Notes under the pieces: model-generated
What the model was told of the DNA's origin: nothing
Seen by the model: only the letters and a program-made list of their open reading frames with translations
Databases searched by the model: none
Shown: piece by piece, positions 5,855 through 6,182 of the stretch
How the letters are laid out: every line of letters starts with the position of its first letter
Position numbering within the stretch: the stretch's first letter is position 1
Made by a program: the position numbers and the translations under genes
DNA from: Anaerolineaceae bacterium
GTDB taxonomy: Bacteria; Chloroflexota; Anaerolineae; Anaerolineales; Anaerolineaceae
Direction of reading: 5' to 3'
Assembly (NCBI GenBank): GCA_003448875.1
Contig: DLXG01000060.1
Coordinates: 1-6,182, forward strand
Length of the DNA stretch: 6,182 nt

Positions 5855-6182
5855 TTATTTTCTTTCGTAGATCAGCCGATAGATATTCATCAGTTCAGCG
5901 ATGGAACGGATATACCGCTGGGTTTCTTCAAAGCGGATCACCTCTAAGAAGAGGTCGGGATCGCCATTGGAAAGTTGTGACCAGTAATAGGCATTGCCCG
6001 GCCCGCCATTATAAGCGGCCAATGCCAGATATAAATCTCCGCCAAAATAATCGCGCTGAGTGGCGAGGTATTTTGCTCCCAGGCGGATGTTGATGAGCGG
6101 GTTATGTAAGTCTTCAACCTGAAAATCAGGATACCCATAGCGGCCTGCCAGTTCTTGTCCGGTGGCCGGCATGATCTGCATC
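5855..6182 (-). CDS. Lytic transglycosylase, SLT domain, C-terminal part (5' end outside window)
   Basis: The last 108 codons of a minus-strand gene, stop TAA at 5857-5855 and running off the right edge, match the second half of a soluble lytic transglycosylase (Slt70-like) domain. These enzymes cleave the MurNAc-GlcNAc bond of peptidoglycan, forming 1,6-anhydroMurNAc, outside the cytoplasmic membrane. Visible hallmarks are MQIMPATGQELA at the fragment start; the Asn-led stretch NPLINIRLGAKYLATQRDYF; the substrate-groove motif ALAAYNGGPGNAYYW; and VIRFEETQRYIRSIAE, typical of the Slt C-terminus. The methionine at 6181-6179 is not the start: it is the Met of the family's GLMQIMP motif, and the preceding base is consistent with a Leu codon there. 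The catalytic Glu lies upstream of this motif and is outside the window, so activity, signal peptide and any extra domains cannot be judged. The gene converges on the pdh operon with a 48-nt gap and looks functionally unrelated. Confidence 0.92.
   Translation of the reverse strand, partial: MQIMPATGQELAGRYGYPDFQVEDLHNPLINIRLGAKYLATQRDYFGGDLYLALAAYNGGPGNAYYWSQLSNGDPDLFLEVIRFEETQRYIRSIAELMNIYRLIYERK

Noticed and set aside
1..6182. CRISPR array, tRNA/rRNA, insertion sequence, phage or toxin-antitoxin system
   Set aside because: I saw no regularly spaced repeats, no cloverleaf or rRNA-like sequence, no transposase and no terminal inverted repeats. Every stretch over 300 bases is occupied by a recognisable gene.

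Overview
The window reads as ordinary bacterial chromosome from a mid-GC organism. It carries one side of the pyruvate node: the 3' end of pyruvate phosphate dikinase (PPDK) and a complete E1-alpha/E1-beta/E2 set of a pyruvate dehydrogenase-type complex. Between them sits an APC-superfamily membrane transporter, and the window ends in a convergent, truncated lytic transglycosylase. The protein style (an E1 split into two subunits, a short one-lipoyl E2, a divergent permease, an Slt-type transglycosylase) would fit a Chloroflexota/Anaerolineae bacterium. That taxonomic guess is a weak inference from protein flavour only.

Layout, left to right. Positions 1-477 (+) are the C-terminal 158 codons of PPDK, including the catalytic cysteine, and are followed by a strong intrinsic terminator (524-570). 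The 249-base gap to the next gene also holds an 11-bp direct repeat, an extended -10 promoter (654-662) and a strong Shine-Dalgarno sequence that sets a TTG start at 727. Positions 727-2397 (+) encode a 556-residue multi-pass APC-type permease, closed by a second terminator (2431-2467). Five bases later a second extended -10 promoter (2473-2481) opens the dehydrogenase operon. Its leader of roughly 85 nt carries a perfect 12-bp palindrome, a GC-rich hairpin and the ribosome binding site. The operon is E1-alpha (2574-3533), E1-beta (3546-4517) and E2 (4517-5806). It is very tight, with a 12-nt gap and then a 1-nt stop/start overlap, and it ends in a textbook terminator (5813-5843). Positions 5855-6182 (-) are the 3' end of a lytic transglycosylase that continues beyond the window.

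How the genes fit together. PPDK interconverts pyruvate + ATP + phosphate and PEP + AMP + diphosphate; the dehydrogenase complex commits pyruvate to acetyl-CoA. No E3 (dihydrolipoyl dehydrogenase) follows E2, so E3 must be supplied from elsewhere in the genome. The permease has its own promoter and terminator, and its substrate cannot be read from the sequence. I saw no CRISPR array, tRNA, rRNA, insertion sequence, phage gene or unrecognised multi-gene system. The points worth a second look are regulatory: two promoters share the same 9-base core, there is a palindrome at the start of the dehydrogenase transcript, and a terminator arm doubles as the -35 region of the next promoter.
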